Of a DNA stretch of 64,000 nt, positions 23,325 to 35,280 are shown in pieces; the stretch's first letter is position 1; each line of letters opens with the position of its first letter. Source of the stretch: Salvia splendens. Its lineage: Eukaryota > Streptophyta > Magnoliopsida > Lamiales > Lamiaceae. The DNA is taken from contig NC_056052.1 of the NCBI RefSeq assembly GCF_004379255.2, forward strand, positions 3,162,001 to 3,226,000. The letters are read 5' to 3'. Position numbers and translations under genes: made by a program. A model generated the notes under the pieces. The model did not search any database, was not told the origin of the DNA, and saw nothing but the letters and a program-made list of their open reading frames with translations.

Positions 23325-25078
23325 CTACCATGAATCTGGAAAACTTTGGTTATGTATAAAAGAGGCGATCATCGAAGGTAAGTAGATGAAACCCAAAGGA
23401 GAATGTAGCTTATCAATGACGTCGTCACTTCCAAGCTTGTTGGCCCTTTGAGTATTGGTGGGTGGCATCACAGAGACCATCAAGAAAGTTCCCAGAAGCC
23501 ACGAAAAAGCAAAACTCCCAGCCCTGAACGCATATAGAAACAATTGTCAGCAAGAAACCCACCATTTGTTTCCAAAAGTGAGCTTGTGTAATTGATGTAA
23601 AAAAAATAGCATTGGATCAACTAGAAAAAAGTGAGGACTTACCCATAGAGAAAAGCACGCAGTTTGGTCTTGAGGCGATCATGAATGAAGTACATTGTGA
23701 GTATCAGAGAGATAGCAACTTGAAGTGTTGGGCCTTCTTCCGTTGGAAAGAGTACAGTTAGCACTCCGAGTACCAAGAAAGCTACAGAAGTTTTTACAAT
23801 GACCTTTGTGGATGGGATTCTAAACCTGCTCGTGACAGCCTGGACATATTTATGCTGGGTTACTTCCCTGACCTTTTTCTTGACGTTGATCTTAGGGTTC
23901 TTCCTTTCGTAAAATTTTTGCATAATGATTTTATCATGTGCTGCTTCAATTGCATCCACACTTGCTTTGTCTCCTCCATATGTTTGCATTAGGAAGTTCC
24001 GAGCATATTGAATTTCATCTTCTGAAGCTTCCTTACTGATTCCTAGTCGCTTGTAAGGATCTTTGACATTAATTCTAGGAAATATAACTGCAACAACACG
24101 GAAAAAACAGAACGAAGATTCAGAAAGACTGACCTCGACATGAGGGTTATTGATAATGCTAATATGACTATATAGCAGGTGCAACAAGCAGTGATGAATA
24201 AGTCAAGTGCAAAACATGTAATCAAAAGCCATCTTGTGAAGCCACAAATTTGAAGCACATGCCAAGTATTACAATCTGGACCTCAACATGAAAGATTTTT
24301 ATAATTTTTTATATGAACCTAGCCAGTAGAATCCTGTGAATGCAGTAGATAATGTACGATTAGCAGTCATTTATATTCAATAGTTAAGAAATTCCAGGCA
24401 TACTTTCACAAATTACATTTGGGACCCGCAATAAACATATGATACCAAATTTACCATGGACCTTAAAGATTAAATCCATAAGTAAAAGTTACACACAAAG
24501 TAGAAAGTATAAAATAAGGTTTCCGTTTGCTTGAATCAATGAGAGGCTGAATATTAATGCAATTTGGCATAGTTTTCTTAATCCTTATAAAAGCACTAAC
24601 CTATCCTTTGTGCCTGAAGTTCAGAGAAACTTGAGAAAATTTTCAGAGATAGGAATTTGCATCAAACCGAACTCCTTAAAGGAGCACAGGATCACTAAGG
24701 TTATGAACTTATAGAATAATGGGCCGTGAAGAAAATCATAAAATTTAGTGTTTTACCAGTTGATTCATTACTAGAATTTCCGAAGGTAGCATCCATTGCG
24801 CACTTAACAGAAGCCACTCTCTGTTTATATCTCCAAGTTGATGCCGCCAAACCATTTCTACATGATTGTATAAACAAGATATTAGTGACGTCAAGTTATG
24901 CATATAAAATATAAAATTCTACTTGTGAACTGAGATGACTGTACCTTTTCAAAAAGAGAAGATTTGAAGATGACCCAAAACCAGGCATAAACATGAACTG
25001 TTTCTTATGCCATCCTAGCCCTCTTGCAGGTAAGCCCATGTTATATCTCAAGGGGCTACAAGTTAACCCGGATGACAT
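23325..25078 (-). CDS. CPP1-like (DUF3353) chloroplast J-domain-like membrane protein
   Basis: Related to CHAPERONE-LIKE PROTEIN OF POR1, a thylakoid/envelope protein that protects protochlorophyllide oxidoreductase; the function of this paralogue is not established. Exons (high to low): 25078-24945, 24857-24757, 24087-23643, 23523-23325, giving 292 residues. The N-terminus (MSSGLTCSPLRYNMG) is Ser/Arg-rich and acid-poor, as in plastid transit peptides. At about residues 88-150 lies a J-like domain, DPYKRLGISKEASEDEIQ, without the HPD motif. Three hydrophobic segments follow (VIVKTSVAFLVLGVLTVLFP; LQVAISLILTMYFIH; AFSWLLGTFLMVSVMPP). Splice junctions are all in phase. A 5' UTR intron may extend to about 26050. 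It lies head-to-tail with the kinesin on the same strand. Confidence 0.9.
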
Positions 25079-26188
25079 TGCTCCTTAATAAGTGTAAGCT
25101 GTTGATAATTTATGTGATATAGGAAAGGCTGCACAACCAACCATAAGACGAAAAAATAAGAGAAGCAAAATATAGGTTAAAGAGCATAAGGTGCACCAAC
25201 TCAATTTAAAGCAAAAACATAAACATGCTATCAATGAGGGTGTGCCCTTGTACTGACATTGATATCAATAAAATGTAAGACAAGAAGAAGGTAAATTTAA
25301 ACAAGTTGGAAAGAAAATTTCTAACACGACATGCATCAGAGGGATGCCCCATCGATCATAAGGAATTGTGCCTGAAGTAAAAAATTTATGCAACATTATG
25401 CCAGCCATTCCCAACTAACTAGTCATTGACATGTTGAATGGTTAAGTCCTAGCCATGGATATTCTCCACCTTTGACGGCAAACACATTTACATTGCATAT
25501 GAAGTCTCCATAAGCAAGAAGCACAACACACCAAAAATGCAAACCAATGCATCCCAACTCCTTCAACCACAGAAAATTTCATTTGCTATTCTATTCATTT
25601 ATAACATTGACAAGAAAAGACAATAATTACAGCCTTTCACTCTCCAACAATTGCCAATTACAGTAGAGGAGCCCTAATCAAAATGTAGTCTTTGTTCCAG
25701 AGATCGAAGCCCACAAAACTCTAATAGTATCTTGTTTCTTCCCAAACTATTTTCTCAACCAGTAAGCGTAGCTCAATTTCAAAAGTTTTCCTATCAAATA
25801 CCGATAAATTCACTAGCTGAACTTTTCCCCCAAACAATCACCACCCAAAAGAGTAAAACGAACACCGGAATTCGATGCAAAGTTTTATTCTGCAAACAAA
25901 TTAGACCCGGAATTTCACGATTTTGCCATCAACGTTTCATACTTTGTGCTACCTCAAATTCAGCTAAATTAATAGCACTACAAATGCAGCCCCATATGTA
26001 ATGCATTCAAACAAGGGGAAATGAATGATAATTAAACAAATCAGAGAAGTACCTGAGGCTCCGCTCCAGTGGATAGAAGATTTTGAAAGAGATGAGAGAG
26101 TGAGAAAAGAGTAAGAAGTGAAACTAAGAAGGGGGGTTTTGGTACACTTCTTAATTCTATTATGTTAATTTCACATATAATTCAATAA
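25079..26188 (-). other. Upstream region and likely 5' UTR intron of CPP1-like gene
   Basis: No second gene is visible. A probable first non-coding exon lies near 26053-26110 (splice-like gtacctgaggctccgctcc on the plus strand), but this is inferred. From about 26097 the sequence resembles the region upstream of the tRNA-Glu gene at 36077. Confidence 0.35.
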
Positions 26189-26261
26189 TCTGTTGTAGTC
26201 TAGTTGGTTAGGATACTCGTCTCTCACCTGGGAGACCTGGGTTCAAGTCCTGCCATCGGAA
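26189..26261 (+). pseudogene. Decayed tRNA-Glu(CTC) copy
   Basis: The sequence tgttgtagtctagttggtta and the T-arm gggttcaagtcc match the intact tRNA-Glu at 36077. Here the acceptor stem TCTGTTG/CATCGGA has a T-T mismatch and a G-T pair, and the anticodon stem CTCGT/CTGGG is badly paired. Internal A and B box sequences remain, so it might still be transcribed, but a functional tRNA is unlikely. Confidence 0.75.
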
Positions 26262-26827
26262 ATTTTTCTTGTAAAGGTATTTTCTTTTGAAATCTTTCAA
26301 TAGTTTCAGTAATTCACATGATTATGTTGTTTTATATTGATTTTTGAAATCTTTCGCTTCAAAAATTGTATTCAATCCAAATAAACGGTAACACTTTTCT
26401 AAATCTTGTAATAACTTTTGGAAGATTCAACGTTATATGTTAACAAAATTGATGTGTTTTTAATTTCAATATTAAATGAATTTTATATCATTAGTTTTAT
26501 TTAATGACATGTTTTGGATTGTTGTAATGTTTTAGGGTTTAAAGTGTTAATAGTGTTCTAAACGATTGTTATGATGTTATACTGATTTGAGTACATTTAG
26601 GAATTATTTTGAAAACAGAAATATTATGAATTCATATTAAAATGAATATTGTGAATTCATATTATGACTTTTGAATATGAATCTCATTTTTTGGACACAA
26701 TGGATCTGGATCGGATCCAAGTTCTATCAAAAATTAGGGTTTAGATTTGGATCCAGCATGATTCAGTCAAAAGTCAAAACCCGGCCCATTATCATTTTTA
26801 ATTTTCACTTACCATGAATGTTAATAC
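26262..26827. other. AT-rich spacer
   Basis: No gene or mobile element recognised. Confidence 0.4.
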
Positions 26828-27032
26828 TACTCCCTCCGTCTCATAAAAGATGTCACACTTGTGGGATGATACGAGATTTTAAGAGGTTTTATTTTGTGTG
26901 TTAGATGGAAAGAGATAATATAATATTTATATTATTGTGAGAGAGAACTTTTTTCTAAAATTGGTAATGTGACATCTTTAGTGAGACCAACTAAAAAGAA
27001 AAGTGAGAAATCTTTTATGGACAGATGGAGTA
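26828..27032. mobile_element. Stowaway MITE
   Basis: Ends TACTCCCTCCGTCTCATAAA and the inverse of tcttttatggacagatggagta, with TA at both borders. About 200 bp, non-coding. Confidence 0.85.
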
Positions 27033-27625
27033 TGAAATAAGAGAGAGTTATTTACTCTCCCATTCAAAACTACAAGTCCAAAAAATAAAAAAATAAAAAT
27101 TAAATACTATAACACACTCCCTTGCCCGAAAAAATTGTTCATTTTTATCATTTTGATCCAGTCCTTCAAAATTAGTCCACAGTACATTTTTAATAAGTTT
27201 TTTTTTCAATAAAATTGGTCAAATTATCTACTAATAATATTTGACCAAAAATTAGTCCACATACATCTTACAATTTTTGCCTGTGAAACTGGTGCAGCAG
27301 TTGCTGGAGCATGACGGAGATGGAGATTCGTAGCTGGTGGAGGAAATGGATGCTTCTTCAACGCCGGCGAAGAATGTCATTTTTCATTGTTGTTGACAAC
27401 CTATTGCCAGATATGGACTTCGAATCCTTCTTGATAGATCTTGCACGTAGCGGCACGTTCGTCTATATTTCTTATCTGAAATTGATTATGCATGATTGAA
27501 CTCCTTCAGCTTTAGGGTAGCAATAAAAACTGCAAAAATACTTTTCCAAAACTGGATTATATTTTATTTTGTTTAAATAAATTCTTCGATTTGTTAATAT
27601 ATCCTTCCTTGCCCCACATAAAACC
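27033..27625. other. Spacer
   Basis: AT-rich. The ORF at 27311-27499 starts in slightly richer sequence but shows no recognisable domain and probably is not a gene. Confidence 0.35.
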
Positions 27626-27840
27626 TACTCTCTCCGTCCCATATATATAGGCTAATTGGGGATGATGCAAGTTTTAATGTGTAATTGATAAGTAAAAGAG
27701 AAGAAGAAATAGTTGAAGTAATATAGTGCATGGTGAAGCCCATAAATTTAAAAGTAAAATGTTTCCATAAATGGATATAGAATATTTTATGGGACGGACG
27801 AAAAATGAAATTCAGTCTATTTCTATGGACGGAGGGAGTA
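27626..27840. mobile_element. Stowaway MITE
   Basis: Ends TACTCTCTCCGTCCCATATA and the inverse of tatttctatggacggagggagta, bordered by TA. A further single Stowaway left end (tactctctccattccataat) sits at about 27957-28005 without a partner. Confidence 0.85.
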
Positions 27841-28031
27841 TCATTTCAGATATATAATATATTGTGTTGATATATCAAAATAATATTTTTGCATGGGGTA
27901 GAGAATGATAGAGTTTGAACCCTAAATCTCATTGTTATCAATGGACTTAATTTAAGTACTCTCTCCATTCCATAATAGATGTCACACTTTTTTTAAGAGC
28001 CTCTCTTTAGGATTAAGTTTTTAACATGATG

Positions 28032-30032
28032 TTGTATCATGAACTTGATGAAGAACTCAAGCCATGTTTCTTGCATATGTCATTTTTTAAGAAAAATGCA
28101 ATAATGAGGGAAGAAAAGTTGGAACAAATTTGGGCATCAAGTGGGTGGATTGAATACAAAAATGGCATCTACATATAGTTTATTTAAACAATCCATTATT
28201 GAAGTCGTGCATCCGTAGCCGAAAGAGTTTAGAGCATCCACAACCGTGCTCTTGCCAACGAGCACGGTTGTGGGCCGACCCCACTATTTCTACCTGCTCT
28301 TAGGCAAGAGCACAACACCCACAGCCGTGCTCTTCCGCAAAGACGAGCACAAGGGTCCCACCATTCTATTACTCAATTTAAATAAAAACATTTTCATAAT
28401 ATTAAAATTCATTAAAAAATGAAATAATATTACAAATTACAAATAAAATAAAAATTACATAATTAAAATCCTAAAAATTAAAAATTACATAATTAAAATC
28501 CTAAAAATTAAAAATTACATAATTAAACTCCTAAAAATTAAAAATTACATAATTAAAGGCTAAAAATACCCCCGTGGAAGACTATTCATCCGTTCGACCT
28601 CGCTCTAGGCTCGGGTGTCCACCCGTATTGCCCTTCGGAGGCATCTTGGTCGTCGATCGGGTAAGGCTGGTAGCCACCCGGAACTCCCGAACTTTGGGTT
28701 TGAGGAGGGGCTAAATATTTCGTTTTCGGACTAGGAAACGGTTGTGAACCGAACCAATCGAGGTTCCAACCCTGGGAGTCCAGGGGGTGATCGCCGTGGC
28801 CGGACATTGTTATATTGTAGGAGTGGAAGAAAGATTGAGAATGGAGATGAGAGAATGTAGATGAGAATGAAAATGAGAGAATGTAGATGAGAATTGTGTA
28901 GTGTGGTGTGAATTTTTGGGTGTGAAAGTGAGGGCATTTATAGATGAAAATGTGTATTTTTGGGGAGGAAAAAATGAAAAAAAAATTAAAAGTGGGTACA
29001 AACGGATATATTTTTTTTGGGAAGTGGAAAAATATTTTTTTAATCGGTTTTTTTAATTAAAAACTGATTTTTTTTTTAAAAAAATAAAAAATCAAAATTG
29101 TCAACGGCTAAGCCGTTGGCCAATCCGCGCCTGCCACGTCACCTGCTCGCTGGCACGAACGTGCTCGATGCATCGAGTAGCGCCGTGCCAGCGGTGCGAG
29201 CGCAGCGGCGGACTGCGTCTCCGTGCCGCTGGCACGGACAGACGGACGCCGTCCTGCTCACCGTTGTGCATGCTCTTGAAGTGAAAAGGTGTCGCATCAA
29301 TCCTCTACTACATGAGTTATCCATAAAAAGAGCAGATGAAGAAACGGACTTTGAGATCTTAAGGAGCGATGTAAATAATCAACCCTTGCAGAGTCCTCGT
29401 CACCGTGTTATCCATTGTGGTGGAGACATGATTAATCACTCCATAGATCAAGCCAAACACCTTGTCTCTCTCATCTTCCATGGAAGTGGTGGCTACGTGG
29501 GCGATGCTAGCTAGTCTTATTGGAAGAGTTTTGAACTCCTTAAGATTCTCAACATAGAAGATTTTGGGGTGAAGACTTTATCAGAAACTATAGGCACATT
29601 GATTGAGCTAAAGTATTTGGGATTGAGAAACAATTACATACAAGAGATTCCACACTCGTTTGGAGGCTTGAAAAGGCTTGATGTTATCGATATAGCTCTA
29701 AACTTTATGGTAGAGGTGCCCGATATAATCAAGAAAATGGATAGCCTTTGTCATCTTTACATGTGTGATGTGATTCACCGGGAGCCTTTGAAAGTACCTA
29801 GAACATCTCAAACTGCGGAATGCATACACCGGTCCAGAAATGGCGATCCGCTATGGGTTTCCTGAGCTCCGAGTCCTTCGCATCAATGAGTTGTGGAATC
29901 TGAGAAATATACTAGCTGTAGGTGCAATGTCGAAGCTCAAACAACTAGAAATCATGAATTGTCCATATCTGGAGACCCTTCCAAAAGAGATTGGCTCGAT
30001 GAAGGATCTCAGAAAGTTTACTATGGTAGTGT
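28032..30032 (+). pseudogene. NLR (CC-NBS-LRR) disease-resistance gene relic
   Basis: Fragments of one plant intracellular immune receptor. From 28032 to 28178 the plus strand reads LYHELDEELKPCFLHMSFF...LEQIWASSGWIE, the ARC2/winged-helix part of the NB-ARC domain, ending in a stop. A Harbinger-type element (28232-29275) interrupts next. From 29279 the frame resumes as KRCRINPLLHELSIKRADEE, where the usual MHD motif reads INP, then hits a stop at 29512. LRR-like sequence continues (TLIELKYLGLRNNYIQEIP; LRVLRINELWNL; NCPYLETLPKEIGSM) to about 30030, where a LINE joins. The coiled coil, P-loop and most of NB-ARC are missing. It resembles RPP13/RPP8-type CNLs. Not functional. Confidence 0.85.
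28232..29275 (-). mobile_element. PIF/Harbinger-derived element with a remnant ORF
   Basis: The left end GAGCATCCACAACCGTGCTC and the inverted right end GAGCATGCACAACGGTGAGC form TIRs. Flanks are TTA (28229-28231) and TTG (29276-29278), a target duplication with one change or a small rearrangement. On the minus strand 28807-28586 encodes about 73 residues (MSGHGDHPLDSQGWNLDWFG...), which resemble the N-terminus of the Myb/NAM-associated second protein of Harbinger elements. No transposase remains. At 28430-28560 lie about four tandem copies of a 28-35 bp AT-rich unit (acataattaaaatcctaaaa). Confidence 0.75.
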
Positions 30033-31981
30033 CGGACCATGGGCCTCTCCTTATCAGAACTAAAGAGTCCGAGAAAAGAGAAGGATGCCCATTTAGGTTC
30101 CAGACCATGTGGACCAGACACCACTTATTCCTTGAAGAAATTAAGAAGTTCTGGACGGCTGAAACCGGATACCAGGGTATGAAAAACCTCCAAATTAAAC
30201 TCGGTTTGGTGAAAAGTGGATTGAAACAATGGAACAAGGAAGTGTTTGGAAACCTTTTTACACGGCTTAAGAATGCAGAGCACGAGGCAGCAAATGCCCA
30301 GATTGAGTATGAAATCGTCGCTTCGGCACAAAACAGAGAACACGCCAATAAGAAAACAACAGAGTACCTTCTATGGCTTCGAATGGAAGAAGATTATTGG
30401 CGACAAAAGGCAACGGTCCGTTGGGTGGTGGAGGGAGAACGAAACACCAAGTTTTTTCAAGGATGGGCTCGACAGCGGCGAACACAATCCCGAATTCATG
30501 AAATCCAAGTGGGAGAGGATGCGGTCTCAAGTGAGGGAGATATCTGGATTTCAGCAACACCTTTTTTTGAAAACCTCCTGACATCTGAGGACCTCCCTCT
30601 TGAGGAACCTCGGCTGGATATGATAAAACCCCTGCCGGATTGCATTGATACAGATAGCCTGAGCGAACCTCCAACATTGGAGGAGGTAAAGAAGGCAGTG
30701 TTTGCGATATCGCCGGACAGTACCCCCGGACCAGATGGGTTCTCCTCGCTATTCTATCAAGTTTACTGGGATATTGTTGGTTGTGACGTGTTGGCTGCAG
30801 TCAGGGAATTTTTCGACGGGGCATACATGCCACGCAGCTTCACATCCACAATGATCGTGCTACTTCCTAAAAAGGAAAACCCTCGGACATGGTCAGACTT
30901 CCGTCCGATCAGCCTTTGCAACGTAACAAATAAAATTATTACAAAGATCCTCGCTGAAAGGCTAGCCCCCCTCCTTCTCACGTTGACCCCCAACCAGAGT
31001 GGCTTTGTCAATGGGAGATTGCTAAGTGATAATGTCCTTCTCGCTCAAGAAATGATCCGTGATCTTGCCAAGTGCTCGCCTACACCTAACGTAGCTATTA
31101 AAATTGACATGGACAAGGCATATGACCGGGTGCAATGGCCATTTTTGATTAAAATCCTTCGTCAAATGGGATTTAAAGAAAAATGGATCAGTCTGATCGA
31201 GAGGAGTATTAATTCATGTTGGTTCTCGATATTGATTAACGGTACAGCAGCGGGCTTCTTCAAGTCGTCGAGGGGCCTTCGACAAGGTGATCCGCTATCA
31301 CCTTCCCTGTTTATCCTTGTTGCCGAGTATCTGTCACGATGTCTTGATAATCTGATTATCGGCAGACGGGAAATGAGATTTGTAACAACGCTACATGAGC
31401 TGGCGGTTTCACACTTATCCTACGCGGATGACATTATTGTGTTCACACAAGCTCGACAAGAATCAGTCCAGGAGCTTATCCTTTGTCTGAATCACTATGC
31501 TGCTACGTCCAGCCAGAAAATTAACATGGAAAAAAGTCACTTTTTCATCGATGACAAGCATGAGGCATGGGAACAGAGCATAGTCGAAGTAGGTGGCTTC
31601 CAACGCGGAACATTCCCATTTATTTACCTCGGCGTGCCTATTTTCAAGGGGATAAAGAAAACCAACATGTTCATGTTCCTCAGAGACAAGATCTCTGCCC
31701 GCATTCACACATGGTCACACAAGCATCTATCCTTCGGAGGAAGACTTTTGTTGATCAAGAGCACCCTTGGATCCATCCCCCTCCATGTATTCCAAGTGCT
31801 TGAGCCTACAAAAGAAGCATTGAAACGAATGGAAGGACTCATCGCTAGATTCTTCTGGGGATCATCTCACGAGAAAAAAAAGCGACACATTGGATTAGCT
31901 GGGATCAAATTTGTCACCCCACAGAGGAGGGTGGTCTGGGTATTCGGAAGTTTGGAGAGATGGCTGAGGCTTTCGGAATGA
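29840..31981 (+). pseudogene. In-frame NLR-LINE chimeric ORF
   Basis: One continuous 713-codon frame. Residues 1 to about 64 are leucine-rich-repeat sequence from the NLR relic (LRVLRINELWNL ... LETLPKEIGSM). From about residue 65 onward it is LINE endonuclease tail plus reverse transcriptase with the YADD centre. The join at about 30030 does not break the frame. It is a by-product of retrotransposon insertion into the LRR region; no promoter or intact domain arrangement suggests a working gene. An automated annotator would probably call it a reverse-transcriptase protein. Confidence 0.7.
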
Positions 31982-33511
31982 AACTCTGGATACGGTTTAG
32001 AGAACAAGAGTCACTCTGGGCGGCATTTATGTTACGGAAATAATGCCGCAACGTCGCCCCTTCAAAGGCTCTCCACTCGAAGAACCATAGCCTCACGTGG
32101 AAGCGCATGATGAAGGCTGCAAACAAAATCCACAATCACATCAGATGGACTTTAGGGGATGTGAAATTAGTTTCTGGGAAGACATTTGGTGGGGAGACAC
32201 ATCGTTCAGTGAAATGTGGGACCCCGGGGTGAGATTGCCACATAAAAAGTTAAGGAGCTATGGAGAAATGGGGAATTGAACCATGTGCTTGTACGGAGTA
32301 TCCTCGAACCTTTAGGGGTGCCGAGTGATGCGGTTGAGGAAATTCTCAAAGTGCCAATTGATTCAAGTGGTAAGGATACACTTCGGTGGATCCACTCTCC
32401 CCATGGGAACTTCTCCACAAGTTCAGCATGGGAGATTTCGAAGGCCACCCTACAAGTCCTCAAGCTGATTTGGAATGACTGCATCTTGCCGTCAATCTCC
32501 ATTTTCAACTGGAGACTTCTAGCAAACCGTATTCCGGTCGACGCGAAGCTATAATGGAGAAAAATCAGTATTGCTTCGAAATGTAGATGCTGTAAGGCAC
32601 CGGAGGTGGAGACAAGAGAACATCTTTTCCTCTAAGGAGAAGTGGCAAGACAGGTATGGAGTAGGTGTGCCGGCTGGTTCCCGAATCTGCCTTCGTGGAA
32701 TAATGCAACTACTGATCTGGAAAGGCGAATCAAGTTCTGGAATACTTGGCTACAACGATCAGAAAAACCACAAGTAAGCTCCATCATCCCCTGCCTGGTT
32801 CTCTGGTTTATATGGTCGGAGAGAAACAACAAGATCCACCGTGGGTCTACCTTCACAGCTAAAACGGTGATAGTTAGAATCCAGCAATATTTGCAGCAGC
32901 TCACCACGGCCGGAAAGCTGGGGAAAGCACAATGGAGTGGCTGTGATCTTTGCGAACAATTGGATACCACCTCTTGGAAAGAGAAGCCAGGAAAACAAAT
33001 CAAACAGATCAAGTGGAATCCTCCTGATACAGGTTGGCTCAAACTCAATGTGGATGGAGTGTGGAGCCATGTGGGCGCAGGGGCAGGAGGCACATTACGC
33101 GACGAAGGAGGTAATCTTGTCTACGGATTCAAAACAAAGGTCGTGGCAAGCTCCCGGATTGATGCAATTTTACAAGCGGTCTGCATTGGGCTAAATATGG
33201 CGCTGGGAAGAGGCCAACAAGTTTGGATTGAAATGGGGGAGCAGGGTATCGCTCAAATGCTCAATGAGAGGAAGTATGGCGCGGCTACGCTGCGGCATCA
33301 ACTCACAGAAATCAGAAACAAGCTTAGGGGGATGAATACGAAAACCTCATATATTGCAAAAGAAGGGAACAAAGTGGCAACGCACCTAGCTCAACAAGGG
33401 TGCAACATGGCACAACTCGAATTCTTCGACCAACAGTCAGCCACGCGTATGGTGCTGGCAATGATCCGGATGGAACAATTGGGGCTACCGAACTTTCAAT
33501 TTTGTACATAG
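30026..33511 (+). mobile_element. 5'-truncated, decayed L1-type LINE
   Basis: A non-LTR retrotransposon whose sequence begins within the AP-endonuclease domain, at the C-terminal SDHGPLLI motif (about 30032). The reverse transcriptase follows: PGPDGFSSLFYQ, LLPKKENPRTWSDFRPISL, KIDMDKAYDRV, GLRQGDPLSPSLF and the catalytic YADD (about 31423-31434). The RT frame is open to 31981. A zf-RVT-like region (about 31980-32640) is broken by stops and frameshifts. The RNase H-like frame 32642-33511 keeps LNVDGVW, but the usual Glu and second Asp positions read I and G (SSRIDAILQAV; IEMGEQG). No poly(A) tail was found directly after 33511. The element is dead. Confidence 0.88.
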
Positions 33512-34200
33512 TCCTTCTTGTGTTTTGTGATTTGTTAGAGTATTTAAGGCGACGAACAAGAGTAGAACGGTATGTTAGGTTTAGTATACTGAAAAACATG
33601 TTTCGAGCGAGTTCGCACGAATAGAATCTTGCTTGTGTACGGAAAAACTCTACAATCCACTTTTGACCCGAGCAGTTCGCATGATTCAGTATCATTCGAG
33701 CAGTTTGCACGAATAGAATCAATATATTATTACATTGTGTTTGCTTGTGCGTTTATAAGATGTTTAATAAACATTTAAATGCATAAGAAGTAAACAAAGC
33801 CTAAGTCTTTTGCTTAGTAGACTGGTTGTGGGCGTCGTCCACTTTAAGGTAACTACAGTCGGTTCTATGCAATGCTTTGCAAAAGAAAAAGAAGAATTTC
33901 ACAACCTAGATAGGTTTTGGCTACCTATCGTGAAAGGTTGCAATGTCAGTCCGATTATTTCTAAGCCTTATTGAAATAAGATGACGTTGGTGTGCAGCAC
34001 TGAATGGATCTAACAACAAGACGAGTCTTTATGCTATCTACTGAAAGACGAGGTCTTGATAATTAATTTCTTAATCTACATACGTTAGCATTGAGCATAC
34101 GACATTGAGTATCTACTACTTTGACTTACCAAAGGTGCAGGTTTTTCGTCACCCAACGATCCAGGTATATTGGGTAGTGGTGATCATTATCTAGTGGTGC
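33512..34200. other. Unassigned spacer after the LINE
   Basis: No coding capacity. A short motif, gcacgaatagaatc, occurs twice (about 33614 and 33707). It may be part of the LTR-like repeat that follows. Confidence 0.3.
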
Positions 34201-35280
34201 TAGGATTGCTATTATGTTGAATCGTGCACGAGGTGAGTCTCGTTTGATAATGTCCCCAAGAGGAGCTTGAACAAGGTTTTATTATTCGGAAACTGGCCAG
34301 TTGGAGTTTTATTACTCTATGAATAATAAATAAGTGTTTCTTGCTAAGTCTACTCTTGGAATTAATAAGATGTTAATTAATTAAGTTCATAGCAGACTTT
34401 AATTAATTAATGGGCATTTATATCTTAAGCGCGAGAAATAAATAATAAACAAAATGGAAACCCGGAATACTTATAATTTCGGATTTGGATGGGGAGTTCA
34501 ATGTTACTTCTGTAGTGGCTGCTCGTATATTCCAATATAAGCTTGTATTAAATCGTGGGTTCAATTTAATTAGTAAAAAGCTAATTGGGGGAGTCCATAT
34601 CCAAAACCTTCCATAGATCCCTGACTGGGCCCAATATGAACTATTATAAATAGGGGAATAAAAGAGACAGAAAACACAATTTTTAGAGAGATAATTTTCG
34701 TCCCCTCTATTATTAAGAGGAGCTCGAAAATTCTCTTAGTTTCTCCTCCGTGAGTTTTTCAGCTCTCCTCCGTGAGAAAGATCTGTCTTCTTTATTCGAG
34801 TCCTAGTGTTTCGATAAGATCAGCCCACCCTGATGTCGAGATACAGTTCGGGACACTAGTCAGAAAATCTGTGGTCTAGTATTGAAGATCATCGTGGAGA
34901 AGACGCAAGCAATCGACGATTCTTTGGAGAATCAACGAGGTAAATTGGCTAACTCCGTAGAATTCATGTTTAGGATTTATATTCTATGAGCATGAATTAT
35001 TTGCGTTCTAGCATGCAATTTTGTATTGACATGTGAATTGATTAATCCCGTAATCTGTCAAATAGATCCTACGTCTGATTTATTTGTTTGTACAAGTCTT
35101 CCGCTGTGCAAGGGGCTATAAAACCCCAACACGGTATCCTTCCGTATGTGGTGGGACACCTCGATACTCTATCCTTTTTGATCATGCAAGTCCGGTTGGA
35201 CTGTGCGTTTTGTAATTATTTTGGCTGATGATATCGAGGGATGAGGGACCCGCGAACCCTCCACCGCAAAGGTGTTAAAA
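34200..35280 (+). repeat. Probable LTR or leader of a retrotransposon
   Basis: No protein coding is seen. The stretch has the look of a plant LTR plus untranslated leader: a TATA box tataaatagggg at about 34645, a downstream repeat ctcctccgtgag (34743 and 34766), GC-mixed sequence unlike the spacer, and no stop-free frames. I could not find paired ends or a target duplication, so this stays tentative. Confidence 0.35.

Noticed and set aside
28430..28560. Regular short repeats considered as a CRISPR-like array
   Set aside because: Units are AT-rich, contiguous without distinct spacers, and lie inside a plant MITE; CRISPR arrays are not expected in a nuclear plant genome.
29098..29277. First part of the plus-strand ORF starting at 29098
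   Set aside because: This portion lies in the Harbinger-type TIR region; only the section after 29278 belongs to the NLR relic, so the ORF as a whole is an accidental join.
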